From contig NZ_CP083582.1 of the NCBI RefSeq assembly GCF_020091585.1, positions 3,162,001 to 3,226,000 of the forward strand: a stretch of 64,000 nt of DNA, in the 5' to 3' direction. Of the stretch, positions 44,470 to 53,019 are shown piece by piece. The translations under genes and the position numbers were made by a program. Origin of the DNA: Kovacikia minuta CCNUW1 (GTDB lineage: Bacteria; Cyanobacteriota; Cyanobacteriia; Leptolyngbyales; Leptolyngbyaceae). The notes below the pieces were generated by a model. The model was not told the DNA's origin. It did no database searches and saw only the letters and a program-made list of their open reading frames with translations. Within the stretch, counting starts at the first letter, position 1. Each line of letters starts with the position of its first letter.

Positions 44470-44725
44470 GAGGTGGTAGGTGGTAGGGAGTAGGTGGTAG
44501 GTGTCAGGTGTGAGGTGGTAGGTGTCAGAAAACGAGAGCCAGAAGATAAAGATTTTACCGCTTGAAGTGTGACAACCCCAACATTTATAGCAATTTACAT
44601 TTGAGTGAAGTCATCCCGAATTCAGGGAGTCAAGGCTTCGATGTGAGCGCTCAACCAAACGGAGCCAAGGGAATCAGGTGCATATCACCTACCACCTACC
44701 ACCTACCACCTACCACCTATTATTA
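44470..44725. repeat. GGTGGTA / ACCACCT heptamer tracts flanking a gene-free gap
   Basis: GGTGGTAGGT units at 44473-44525 and five CTACCAC units at 44690-44720 face each other across about 150 bases without a gene. The second tract abuts the hisZ stop. Confidence 0.75.
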
Positions 44726-45940
44726 TCACGCCTGCACTGTTTCAACGATCGCTTCCCCATCCGCTTTGACCCAGGCAATCTGATTAATGCGCCGTTGACG
44801 GGCATAGTCATAGATTTTGGCAGGGGTACGCCCAATCAACTCCAACTCGACTTTGACTGGGTGAGGAGCATCTCGCAATTTCTGGGCGTAATTAAGGGCA
44901 GCGGTATAGGCCTGGGGAGTATCGGGAACAACTAGCCAATCGCTGGTAGAGGTTTGTTTGGGCAACTGCCCGGTAGGAGAAAGAACTTGATGTAAGGCTT
45001 CAATTTGGAGGGAAAAGCCGACACCAGGATGGGTCTGCCCTTGAGGATGGTAGAGTCCTAGCAGTTGGTCGTAACGCCCGCCCTGCCCCAGCACTTGAAG
45101 CCCTGCATTACTGGGATGAACGACTTCAAACACGATCCCGGTGTAGTAGTCGAAGGTACGAATCAGGCTGAGGTCGAGGATGAGGGCGGGGGTGTGGGGT
45201 GTGGGGTCTAGAAGTTCGATCAGGGATTTGAGGTTGTTCAAGATTTCCCGCTGGGAGATATCGAGTTCCAGATTGGCGACCCGTTGCAGCACATCCGCAG
45301 GACAGCCTCGCAGATCCATTAAGAGTAATGCTCGATCGCGCAGTTCGGCTGACAGCGGCAAGGTTTCCAGGGTAATCCGGTCGAGATGGGCAATTGCCCA
45401 CCGCACCTGATCTCGAAGCGCATCGGGAAAAGGTGAAAGGAGCGATCGGGTCAGTTCCGCTTCCCCCAGAACCAGCGTCCAATCCTGCAACTTCAACGTG
45501 TTGAGGCAATCCATCAACAGCAGCAAAATTTCGGCGTCGGCAACCAGCCCCCCCGCCCCCAGCAGTTCTACCCCTGCCTGATAGGATTCCTGCTGGTTGT
45601 GGCTGCTGTCTTCCGTTTTCCGAAAAACATTGGCGTTGTAATAGAGGCGCAGGGGATAGGCTGATCCTGCCATGCGGGTAACAGCAGCACGGGCGATCGA
45701 TGCGGTGAGTTCAGGACGCAATCCCAACGCCTCATCTTCGCCACTTTGCAGCTGAATCACCGTCGATCGCTGAATTGCGCCCCCTGCCATCAAGGTATCT
45801 AACCGTTCCAGCGTTGAAGTGATAATGCGGTGATATCCCCAACGGTGAAACATCTGCTGCAAGCGATCTTCAATCCAGCGTTTTTGCGTCACATCCAGGG
45901 GCAATAAATCCCTCGCCCCCGCTGGAGATTGGTAAACCAT
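44726..45940 (-). CDS. hisZ: ATP phosphoribosyltransferase regulatory subunit HisZ
   Basis: 404 aa, a HisRS-like catalytic core without anticodon-binding domain: motif 1 GARDLLPLDVTQKRW, motif 2 region LRLYYNANVFRKTE, and motif 3 equivalent GQGGRYDQLLGLY. HisZ activates short-form HisG in the first step of histidine synthesis. Residues DPTPHTP in the loop before ALILDLSL are encoded by a TGTGGGG heptamer repeat (45190-45208) lying inside the gene. It starts within the stop of the J-domain gene (TAATG), so translation is coupled. Confidence 0.92.
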   Translation of the reverse strand: MVYQSPAGARDLLPLDVTQKRWIEDRLQQMFHRWGYHRIITSTLERLDTLMAGGAIQRSTVIQLQSGEDEALGLRPELTASIARAAVTRMAGSAYPLRLYYNANVFRKTEDSSHNQQESYQAGVELLGAGGLVADAEILLLLMDCLNTLKLQDWTLVLGEAELTRSLLSPFPDALRDQVRWAIAHLDRITLETLPLSAELRDRALLLMDLRGCPADVLQRVANLELDISQREILNNLKSLIELLDPTPHTPALILDLSLIRTFDYYTGIVFEVVHPSNAGLQVLGQGGRYDQLLGLYHPQGQTHPGVGFSLQIEALHQVLSPTGQLPKQTSTSDWLVVPDTPQAYTAALNYAQKLRDAPHPVKVELELIGRTPAKIYDYARQRRINQIAWVKADGEAIVETVQA

Positions 45941-46924
45941 TACTTCTTCTTCCCACCAAACAACCCAAACAACCCACCCCCAGACTTATCATCCGGTTTA
46001 TTTCCCTTTGGAGCCGTCTTTTGAGCATTGGCGGCGGGAGTACGAGCCGCTTTGCCTGCCGCAGTTTGAGCCTGCTCCAACTTTTGTTTCCCTTCCAGCG
46101 CCATTGCATCCTGGGGGTCAATTTGCAACGCCTTATTGAAATGGATTTTTGCCATCGTCGCCTGATTTTGTTTCAGGTAAACCATGCCCATCAAGCTATG
46201 GCATTGACTATTGTTTGGCTCAAGCTGTAAGGCTTCCCGCAATTCCAGGATTGCCTGGGCAAAGTTATTTTTATTGGCGTGGTCTTCTGCCCGTCGATAG
46301 TACTGGGCAGTCAAACTTTCCCGATAGGACTGTTGTCGGTTGGCAGCAGGCGGAGCAGCAGAACGACTGGGAGCCTGGGTCGAGTCTGGAATATTACTGC
46401 CGGTGTAAATCGTCTTTTTCGGCTCATCCAGAGCTACGCCCCCACTGCTTTCTTTGCGCATCAGGTAAACCAGATTCAACTCACTGAGCTGAGCCGTCAA
46501 CTCCAGGGTTTGGTCTAGATGGTCGTACTGCTTACTTGCCAGATCCCGGAGGGAAGTTTGATAAAAATGATCCAAATTACTGGCAGTCGAAAGTTGTTTT
46601 GCCAGATTACTCAGAATCTCCGATCGTTCCTCTTTTCTGAAGCCCCTGCTGCCCCTTCAGCTTCAACAGCAAGCCATACTCGGTTCGGTCTTTTTCCTGC
46701 GATAACTTCTCCCAGGCGGGATTGACCAGCTTCGACAAAAACTGGCTGGCACGCTGCTCTTCTTCCTTGCTTTCCGAAATAAAGCTGTCTGGATGCAACC
46801 GTCGAGCAATTTTGAGGTATCGCTTGCGAATATCTTTGACCTCGGCATCAACTGGAACTCCCAGGATGGCGTGGTAATCCGTAAAGTCTAAGAGAAAAAG
46901 CCCGCGCTCAATGTGAAAAGACAT
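45940..46924 (-). CDS. J-domain / TPR protein, one-base frameshift
   Basis: The first frame (from ATG 46924) has a DnaJ-like N-terminus: DYHAILGVPVDAEVKDIRKR, YLKIARRLHPDSF, with HPD in place, up to LKGQQGLQK. The second frame continues EERSEILSNLAKQLSTASNL, DHFYQTSLRDL and a TPR pair (YYRRAEDHANKNNFAQAILE, CHSLMGMVYLKQNQATMAKI) and ends KSGGGLFGLFGGKKK at 45940. One extra base in the T-run at 46633-46636 separates them; repaired, the protein is about 327 aa. Probably an Hsp70 co-chaperone. Its stop overlaps the hisZ start. Confidence 0.85.
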
Positions 46925-47353
46925 GGTGCCGTTTGCTTACCTGCCATTAAATTGCTTCTAGTGTAACAGCCATGAGGTTTTCTGAAAGTCAAATCAGGAT
47001 CGTTCCATTGGGAACTCTAGAACGTCGGTACAGAAACCGGGTTGCTTCTGTGAGGGTATCAACTTAAGTCGGGACGTTAGAGAAACCGGGGTTCTGCGAA
47101 GTGTTGAGGCTAAAGCGGTTAAGGCTAAAAAGAACCCCGGTTTCTAACTGTGTGCAACCTTGACCCAGGCTGACCGGGAGGCAGTCATGGGGGCGATCGC
47201 GACCATCAAGCAAAAGTTGTCGCTTCTGGTGGATCTAACCCCGGAGAAACGTAAGTCGAATGTGCAGTTTCCAGTAGACTTGAAAATTCCTTTGGGTAGA
47301 AAAGATGTAGTGCCAGCTTTAGAAATACCCTATATTTTTTGCAACCCAGCCGC
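46925..47353. other. Intergenic region before the TIR receptor gene
   Basis: About 430 bases with the composite AGAAACCGGG repeat (47021-47158) and a short protein-like fragment after it. No ribosome binding site is visible before the receptor start. Confidence 0.6.
47021..47158. repeat. Composite AGAAACCGGG repeat
   Basis: Contains GTCGGTACAGAAACCGGG, GAGAAACCGGGGTTCT and the complement AGAACCCCGGTTTCT. The distal end TGTGTGCAAC recurs at the edge of the related hairpin near 53330. Confidence 0.75.
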
Positions 47354-47357
47354 ATGA
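47160..47357 (+). pseudogene. Possible fragment of a cyanobacterial hypothetical gene
   Basis: After the repeat the frame reads LTQADREAVMGAIATIKQKL, SLLVDLTPEKRK, which has the look of a conserved small helical protein, then changes character. No ATG at the expected place; only TTG 47160 or internal ATG 47187. The fragment seems cut at both ends by the repeat and by the receptor gene. Confidence 0.35.
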
Positions 47358-50035
47358 AGGATTTCTTTGTTAGCTACAACCGCCACGATCGTGCCTGGGC
47401 AGAATGGATCGCCTGGACACTGGAAGCAGCGGGATATACAACAGTCATTCAGGCATGGGATTTCCGGGCGGGGGGAAATTTCGTGCTGGATATGCAAAAG
47501 GCGGCATCGGAAGCGGAACGGACGATCGCGGTACTGTCAGAAAACTACTTAAAGTCAAGGTTTACGGCACCGGAATGGGCGGCTGCCTTTGCCCAAGATC
47601 CAACTGGCGAAAAACATTTACTGATTCCGGTGCGGATTGGAGCATGCGAACCAACAGGTTTATTAGGTCCGATCGTCTATGTTGATCTGGTGGGCATCGA
47701 CGAGGCAGCAGCGGAGAATGTTTTGCGGCGATCGCTGGATGAAAACCGCGCCAAGCCGGAGCAAAAGCCACGCTTTCCGGGAGGGGAGTCTTCCCAGAGC
47801 GATCGACCGAAACCCGTCTTTCCGCCCAGCATTCCCTCTAACCTGCCACCCGTGAGCGCCATCTTTGTGGGTCGGGAGGAGGAGCTAGAGCGGCTGCACA
47901 CCCAACTGCAAACCGGAGACACGGTTGCCATTTCTGCCATTTCCGGGATGGGGGGCATTGGTAAAACAGAACTGGCTGCCCAATATGCTCTGGAACAGCG
48001 AGACATGGGCACCTACCCGGGCGGCATTTGCTGGCTCAAGGCACGGGAAGACCTGGGCACCCAGATTGTGTTGTTTGCCCGATCGCACCTGGAACTGGCA
48101 ATCCCCGAAGACCTGGAATTAGCCGCCCAGATGGCGTACTGCTGGAATCACTGGCGACCAGGAAACACGCTGCTGGTGTTGGATGATGTGCAGACCTATC
48201 AAGCTGTGGCAGGGGTGTCAGTGCCGCAGCGATCGCAGTTTCGCGTGCTGCTGACGACCCGCCTGAAACTCCAATCCCCCGTGCAAGATTTTGAAATCAA
48301 GGTGCTGTCGGAGGAGAAGGCGATCGAATTATTGCAGACGCTGGTGGATCGCGATCGCCCAGATCTCCGACTTCTTCAAGAAGTCGGAGATCTAGATACC
48401 ACGAAACAAATTTGTCAGTGGTTGGGCTATTTGCCCTTAGGTATCGAGTTGGTGGGGAGGTATCTGGCGCGAAAACCAGATACCTCCCTGGAGACCCTGT
48501 GGCAACGCTTGCAGGATAAACGACTGGAAGCCAAAGCTCTGAAAGCAGCCACCCGGGAAATGCCCACACCTCTGGGAGTCGCCGCCGCCTTTGAGTTGAG
48601 CTGGCAGGAACTGACCCCACCCGCCCAACGGTCAGCCGCCCTGCTGAGCCTGTTTGCCCTGGCAGAAATCCCCTGGACGCTGGTAGAAGCCTGCTTGCCG
48701 GACATGGATAGCGAAGACCTGGAAGACCTGCGGGATGAATCGCTGCTTACCCTGCACCTGTTGGAACGCACCGACCAGGGGATGTACCAATTACACCAAC
48801 TCCTGCGCGAATTTTTTGCCGCCAAGCGAGAGCAAATGGCAGATGTCGAGCAATTGAAGCGATCGTTTTGTCGAGTGATGGTGACAGTGGCGCAAAAAAT
48901 CCCCCGAACGGCAACATTAGACTTAATTGAGCAACTGACACCTGTAATTCCGCATCTCAAGGAAGCAGCAACAACGCTCCATTCTTGTCTAACAAACGAA
49001 GATTTGATTATACCCTCTACCTGTATCGGTCGTTTCTATATGGGACAAGCAAATTTTGTAGAGGCATTATCGTGGAGGCAGCAATGTGTTGAAATTGCCA
49101 AAGAAAGATTTGGATTCAACCATCCAGATGTCGCAGCAAGTCTTACTAACTTGGCAGAAGTTCATCAGGCACAAGGGCTATATCAGGATTCTGAACGGCT
49201 TTACAATGGAGCTTTCTATATTCTTGAACGTCTGTTGCCGCACTATCCCGATAGAAGGGGAATTTTTCTTTGCGTAGCAGCTACTTCTAACGGTTTGGCA
49301 AATTTGTACTGCAAGCAAGGGCGCTATGACAAGGAAACTGAGTTACTTTACCAAAATGCACTTACTGTTTTTAGGCAAGAGTTAGGAACTCACCATCCAC
49401 TTGTTGCAACTGGTCTTCTCAATTTAGGAAATCTATATCGTTTACGAGGATGTGATGGTGAAGCAGAAACCTGTTTTCTAAAATCGCTAAAAATTCGAGA
49501 GCAGGAATTGGGAACTGAGCATCCTGACTATGCAGCCAGTCTTAATAGTTTAGCAGTCCTATATCATTCTCAAAAGCGCTATGAGGAGGCGGACTCTCTG
49601 TTCACTAGAATCTCTAATCTCAATCGATGTTCATTAGGTGAAAATCACCTTCGTACTGCAACGGATGCTACTAATTTAGCTGGCGTTTACCAGAGTCAAG
49701 AGCGCTATGAGGAAGCAGAGTCTCTACTAATAGAATCGCTATCGATTATCGCTCAGCAGTTGGGAGAAGAGCATCCTGATATTGTAGTCCCGCTCAATAA
49801 TCTAGCAATGCTATATGGATCTCAAGGACTTTACAGCAAAGCAGAGTCTTTCTTTCTTCAAGCACTGGCAATCGCCTTTGACAAGTTAGAAGAAGATCAC
49901 CCGTGCAGCCAAACTGCTTTTCAAAACTTCCTTCGATTCTTATTAGAGGTCATTCAGGAGCAACGCACCGATGAACTCTCGGATGATCCGCTGACGCAAG
50001 AACTGTTGCGGCAGATGCAGCAGGGTGAGGAGTGA
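47354..50035 (+). CDS. TIR-NB-ARC-TPR receptor-like protein (bacterial NLR)
   Basis: 893 aa from ATG 47354. TIR domain 1-125 (KDFFVSYNRHDRAWAEW; probable catalytic Glu74 in APEWAAAF), expected to cleave NAD or signal from it. NB-ARC domain about 165-430 with Walker A GMGGIGKT (Lys204, Thr205), Walker B LLVLDD (Asp277/278), the sensor TTRLK and GLPL-like LGYLPLGIEL; winged-helix region to about 500 with YQLHQLLREFF. From about 540 to 860 are kinesin-light-chain-type TPRs (LGTEHPDYAASLNSLAVLYH). This is a STAND immune-receptor architecture: TPRs sense, the ATPase oligomerises, TIR kills or alarms. Target is unknown. Small DUF genes and copies of its C-terminus follow. Confidence 0.92.
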   Translation: MKDFFVSYNRHDRAWAEWIAWTLEAAGYTTVIQAWDFRAGGNFVLDMQKAASEAERTIAVLSENYLKSRFTAPEWAAAFAQDPTGEKHLLIPVRIGACEPTGLLGPIVYVDLVGIDEAAAENVLRRSLDENRAKPEQKPRFPGGESSQSDRPKPVFPPSIPSNLPPVSAIFVGREEELERLHTQLQTGDTVAISAISGMGGIGKTELAAQYALEQRDMGTYPGGICWLKAREDLGTQIVLFARSHLELAIPEDLELAAQMAYCWNHWRPGNTLLVLDDVQTYQAVAGVSVPQRSQFRVLLTTRLKLQSPVQDFEIKVLSEEKAIELLQTLVDRDRPDLRLLQEVGDLDTTKQICQWLGYLPLGIELVGRYLARKPDTSLETLWQRLQDKRLEAKALKAATREMPTPLGVAAAFELSWQELTPPAQRSAALLSLFALAEIPWTLVEACLPDMDSEDLEDLRDESLLTLHLLERTDQGMYQLHQLLREFFAAKREQMADVEQLKRSFCRVMVTVAQKIPRTATLDLIEQLTPVIPHLKEAATTLHSCLTNEDLIIPSTCIGRFYMGQANFVEALSWRQQCVEIAKERFGFNHPDVAASLTNLAEVHQAQGLYQDSERLYNGAFYILERLLPHYPDRRGIFLCVAATSNGLANLYCKQGRYDKETELLYQNALTVFRQELGTHHPLVATGLLNLGNLYRLRGCDGEAETCFLKSLKIREQELGTEHPDYAASLNSLAVLYHSQKRYEEADSLFTRISNLNRCSLGENHLRTATDATNLAGVYQSQERYEEAESLLIESLSIIAQQLGEEHPDIVVPLNNLAMLYGSQGLYSKAESFFLQALAIAFDKLEEDHPCSQTAFQNFLRFLLEVIQEQRTDELSDDPLTQELLRQMQQGEE

Positions 50036-50110
50036 GGGGTGAGGGGTGAGGTGAGATAGGGGGTGGGGAGTGGGGAGTGGGGAAGTGGAGAGGTAGGGAA
50101 GTGGAGGAGT
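50030..50110. repeat. GGGGTGA and GGGGAGT heptamers
   Basis: GAGGGGT/GAGGGGT units begin at the receptor stop and are followed by GGGGAGT units. They separate the receptor gene from the DUF6888 gene. Confidence 0.8.
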
Positions 50111-50173
50111 GGAGTGGGCAATGGAACAGCGATCACAACAGCCAACGACTAGCTTGAGGTTAACGCTGTAAAA

Positions 50174-50380
50174 TTGGATGTGTCAAAGTTGAGGAACCCC
50201 TTATTCTGCCCAACATTAGAGCAAAACTTTGCAAGTGTATGCGTTTGTCAAATGCTTTCAAACTATTACCGCAATATTGAGCTATTTCGATTTAATGAAC
50301 GGACTGGAGAAATCTATATCTTTGCGAGTGAAGAGCTACAGATCATTATCCCGCGCAGTGGGAGTTGGAGATTTGTATGA
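50174..50380 (+). CDS. DUF6888-like small protein
   Basis: 68 aa from TTG 50174, or 66 aa from GTG 50180. The core FASVCVCQMLSNYYRNIELF, RFNERTGEIYIFASEELQII, IPRSGSWRF matches the cyanobacterial DUF6888 pattern. It overlaps the next gene by ATGA, so the two are made together. The pair behaves like a toxin-antitoxin or other two-part module in genome layout, but no activity is known. Confidence 0.65.
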   Translation: MDVSKLRNPLFCPTLEQNFASVCVCQMLSNYYRNIELFRFNERTGEIYIFASEELQIIIPRSGSWRFV

Positions 50381-50592
50381 AACCGAACTATAGCGAAATG
50401 ACTAATGCTCAATTGAGAGCATATATTCTTCAACACCGAGATGATCTAGACGCAATGGAAGCATTTTTTGCTAGACGCAGTCCGGATGCCGAAGCAACCT
50501 GGTTTCATCCTCCCAAAACAGCGGAAGAATGGCACCAGCAAATAGAAATGCTGCGACCTATTTTAGAGCGAAACAGCAATCACGAGAGTTGA
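50377..50592 (+). CDS. DUF6887-like small protein
   Basis: 71 aa from ATG 50377 (four-base overlap). MKPNYSEMTNAQLRAYILQH, RDDLDAMEAFFARRSP is the typical DUF6887 start; the tail AEEWHQQIEMLRPILER is helical and acidic. It follows DUF6888 as expected for this gene pair. It is cytoplasmic and small enough to be a binding partner or antitoxin; this is inference. Confidence 0.7.
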   Translation: MKPNYSEMTNAQLRAYILQHRDDLDAMEAFFARRSPDAEATWFHPPKTAEEWHQQIEMLRPILERNSNHES

Positions 50593-50605
50593 CAGGCTCT
50601 CATTA

Positions 50606-50801
50606 TCGTTCCTTTTACCTGCAAGCCTTATCCATCCTGTCTGCCAAATTAGAGGAAACCCATGAATGGAGACAGGAAGCGTCAAACAACTGGCGCTCCT
50701 TCCTCCAAAAAGCCATTCAGGCCGATCGCACCGATGAACTCTCAGATGATCCGTTGACGCAAGAGATGTTGCAGCAGATAAGAGAGGAGAATGGGGAATA
50801 G
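50606..50801 (+). pseudogene. Duplicate of the TIR receptor C-terminus (remnant)
   Basis: The frame YRSFYLQALSILSAKLEETH, then DRTDELSDDPLTQEMLQQIR, closely follows the last ~60 residues of the receptor (SFFLQALAIAFDKLEEDHP and QRTDELSDDPLTQELLRQMQ). It begins right after the DUF6887 stop and has no start of its own. It is the 3' remnant of a second receptor or TPR gene, or a duplicated 3' end. Confidence 0.75.
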
Positions 50802-50856
50802 GATGTGGGGTGTGGGGTGAAAGGGTGAAGGGGTAAAAGGTAAAGGGTGGGGTGTA

Positions 50857-51036
50857 CTACGAGGCTCGTTGCCCAGCCGTAGCGAGCTTTGCTTCCAACT
50901 CCTGAACATACGCTTGCAGATGTTCCAACTCATCCACCATCTGCAAAACCGAAATCCCGACTTCGGGGTTTACCGCTGGTTGGGCAGTGTTGTCAATTTG
51001 TGCCTGTGCCCATGCCTGTAAATCCTGTAAGGTCAT
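50857..51036 (-). CDS. 59-aa protein, second gene of an overlapping pair
   Basis: ATG 51036 with GGAGA nine bases upstream, stop TAG at 50857. It reads MTLQDLQAWAQAQIDNTAQP, then ISVLQMVDELEHLQAYVQEL, ending KLATAGQRAS. The C-terminal half is a strong heptad helix, so dimerisation by coiled coil is likely. Start overlaps the stop of the upstream 54-aa gene by ATGA. Family not recognised. Confidence 0.6.
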   Translation of the reverse strand: MTLQDLQAWAQAQIDNTAQPAVNPEVGISVLQMVDELEHLQAYVQELEAKLATAGQRAS

Positions 51037-51197
51037 TTTCTAATTCTCCAGTTAACCCAGCGATTTGGATCAGGACGATAAACCGTAATCAACTTTGCCA
51101 TCTGTCTGACGCGATCATTAGCAGCTTCGCTTAAACTGTGGCGTGATGTCATGACTCGACTTGCCACGATCGCTTCAACTAAGGCGTTGAAATCCAT
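51033..51197 (-). CDS. 54-aa protein, first gene of an overlapping pair
   Basis: ATG 51197 with AGGAG at the right distance, stop TGA at 51033-51035. It reads MDFNALVEAIVASRVMTSRH, then LSEAANDRVRQMAKLITVYR, ending RWVNWRIRK; basic and helical. Strong translation signals and the four-base overlap with the 59-aa gene argue that both are real. A toxin-antitoxin-like role is possible but not shown. Confidence 0.6.
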   Translation of the reverse strand: MDFNALVEAIVASRVMTSRHSLSEAANDRVRQMAKLITVYRPDPNRWVNWRIRK

Positions 51198-51254
51198 CCT
51201 CGCTCCTGATTTGGATCAGTTGATTCTCTCATGGAGGGCGGGGAGTGGCTCATT

Positions 51255-51290
51255 TTGATGACGCAAGAGATGTTGCGACAGATGCGAGAG
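51255..51290 (+). pseudogene. Third copy of the receptor C-terminal tail (short)
   Basis: MTQEMLRQMREG repeats the LTQELLRQMQQG ending of the TIR receptor and of the remnant at 50606-50801. Only about 12 codons are left, followed by a TGTGGGG unit. Confidence 0.55.
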
Positions 51291-51333
51291 GGGCATGGGG
51301 TGTGGGGTCAGCGATCGTCGCTCTTAAACGCGA

Positions 51334-53019
51334 CTAGAACAAGTTCAAATCGGTGACGGCACCCAGACTGCTGGAAGAGACCAATTTGGCATATTTCGCC
51401 AATACGCCTGTGGTGTAACGCGGTTTGGGCGGTTGCCATTGGGCGCGGCGTTGCGCCAGTTCTGCATCAGATACATTGAGTTGCAGCAGGCGGTTGTGGG
51501 CATCGATCGTAATTGAGTCGCCTTCCCGAATCAGGGCGATCGTGCCACCCACGTAAGCCTCTGGTGCCACATGTCCCACCACCATGCCGTAGGTGCCACC
51601 GGAGAAGCGCCCATCGGTAATTAATCCCACTGCATCGCCCAGCCCCGCTCCAATAATTGCCGAAGTGGGAGCCAGCATTTCGCGCATCCCCGCCCCCCCC
51701 TTGGGACCTTCGTAACGAATCACAAGAATATCGCCTGCCTGAATCTTGCCCGCCAGGATCGCATCCAGGCAGGCTTCTTCCGACTCAAACACCCGCGCCG
51801 GTCCGGTAATTTCGGGCTTCTTTACCCCCGTGATTTTAGCGACTGCACCTTCCGTTGCCAGGTTGCCCTTCAGGATTGCCAGATGTCCCTGGGTATACAG
51901 GGGATTATTCCAGGGACGGATCACCTCCTGGTCTGCACGGGGTTCGGCGGGGATCTCCTTCAGCAGTTCTGCCACCGTTTGCCCGGTAATGGTGAGGGCA
52001 TCACCGTGGAGTAAGCCATGTGCCAGCAGCATTTTCATCACCTGGGGAATGCCGCCCGCTTTGTGCAAGTCGGTGGCAACGTAGCGCCCGGAAGGTTTGA
52101 GGTCGCACAGGACGGGGACTCGATCGCGAATCGTCTCAAAGTCATCCAGCTTCAGCTCCACCCCAGCGGCATGGGCAATTGCCAAAAAGTGCAGCACAGC
52201 ATTGGTCGAACCGCCGATCGCCATGATCACCGCAATTGCATTTTCGATCGATTTGCGGGTAATGATGTGGCGCGGCAACCGCTGGCTCCGGATTGCATCC
52301 AGCAGTACCACCGCTGACTTCTCGGCGCTATCTGCCTTCTCCTCATCCTCCGCTGCCATTGTGGAGGAATACATCAAACTCATGCCCATTGCTTCAAAGG
52401 CAGACGACATTGTGTTTGCCGTGTACATCCCACCGCAGGAGCCTGCACCGGGACAAGCATGCCGCTCCACGTCCGTCATTTGCTCGTGGGAAATTTTTCC
52501 GGCACTGTACTGCCCCACTGCCTCAAACGCACTCACGACCGTGAGATCCTGTCCATTCAGATGACCCGGTTTAATGGTGCCCCCATAGACAAAGATGGCG
52601 GGAATGTTCATGCGGGCGATCGCAATCATGGCTCCCGGCATATTTTTGTCGCAGCCGCCGATGGTGATCACCCCATCCATGCTCTGTCCCATACAGGCAG
52701 TTTCGATCGAGTCTGCGATCACGTCCCGTGATACGAGGGAATACTTCATTCCCTCAGTCCCCATCGAAATTCCATCACTGATGGTAATCGTGCCAAACAT
52801 CTGGGGCATGCCACCCGCCAGTCGAATTCCAGCTTCTGCCCGCTTTGCCAGTGGTTCAATCCCCATGTTGCAGGGCGTAATGGTGCTGTGTCCGTTGGCA
52901 ATGCCGACGATCGGTTTCGTAAAGTCCTCGTCCCTAAACCCAACGGCACGGAGCATGGCACGGTTGGGCGATCGCTGAACTCCCTGGGTAACAACCTGGC
53001 TTCTTAAGTTCTCCGACAT
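51334..53019 (-). CDS. ilvD: Dihydroxy-acid dehydratase
   Basis: 561 aa. Fe-S ligand cysteines Cys50 (TITPCNMG), Cys123 (GGCDKNMPG) and Cys195 ([15 protein letters not shown]) are all present; the spacing is that of [2Fe-2S] enzymes. It converts dihydroxy acids to keto acids in valine, leucine and isoleucine synthesis in the cytoplasm. The sequence is intact and of normal length. Confidence 0.96.
   Translation of the reverse strand: MSENLRSQVVTQGVQRSPNRAMLRAVGFRDEDFTKPIVGIANGHSTITPCNMGIEPLAKRAEAGIRLAGGMPQMFGTITISDGISMGTEGMKYSLVSRDVIADSIETACMGQSMDGVITIGGCDKNMPGAMIAIARMNIPAIFVYGGTIKPGHLNGQDLTVVSAFEAVGQYSAGKISHEQMTDVERHACPGAGSCGGMYTANTMSSAFEAMGMSLMYSSTMAAEDEEKADSAEKSAVVLLDAIRSQRLPRHIITRKSIENAIAVIMAIGGSTNAVLHFLAIAHAAGVELKLDDFETIRDRVPVLCDLKPSGRYVATDLHKAGGIPQVMKMLLAHGLLHGDALTITGQTVAELLKEIPAEPRADQEVIRPWNNPLYTQGHLAILKGNLATEGAVAKITGVKKPEITGPARVFESEEACLDAILAGKIQAGDILVIRYEGPKGGAGMREMLAPTSAIIGAGLGDAVGLITDGRFSGGTYGMVVGHVAPEAYVGGTIALIREGDSITIDAHNRLLQLNVSDAELAQRRAQWQPPKPRYTTGVLAKYAKLVSSSSLGAVTDLNLF

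Noticed and set aside
45126-45509. 127-aa frame opposite to or overlapping hisZ
   Set aside because: Arginine/proline-rich shadow of hisZ in another frame; hisZ itself is fully conserved.
48350-48395. Inverted repeat inside the TIR receptor gene (AGATCTCCGACTTCTT and its complement)
   Set aside because: It is a strong palindrome in coding DNA, encoding DLRLLQEVGDL in frame, with no sign of disruption; treated as coincidence or a repeat relic without further support.
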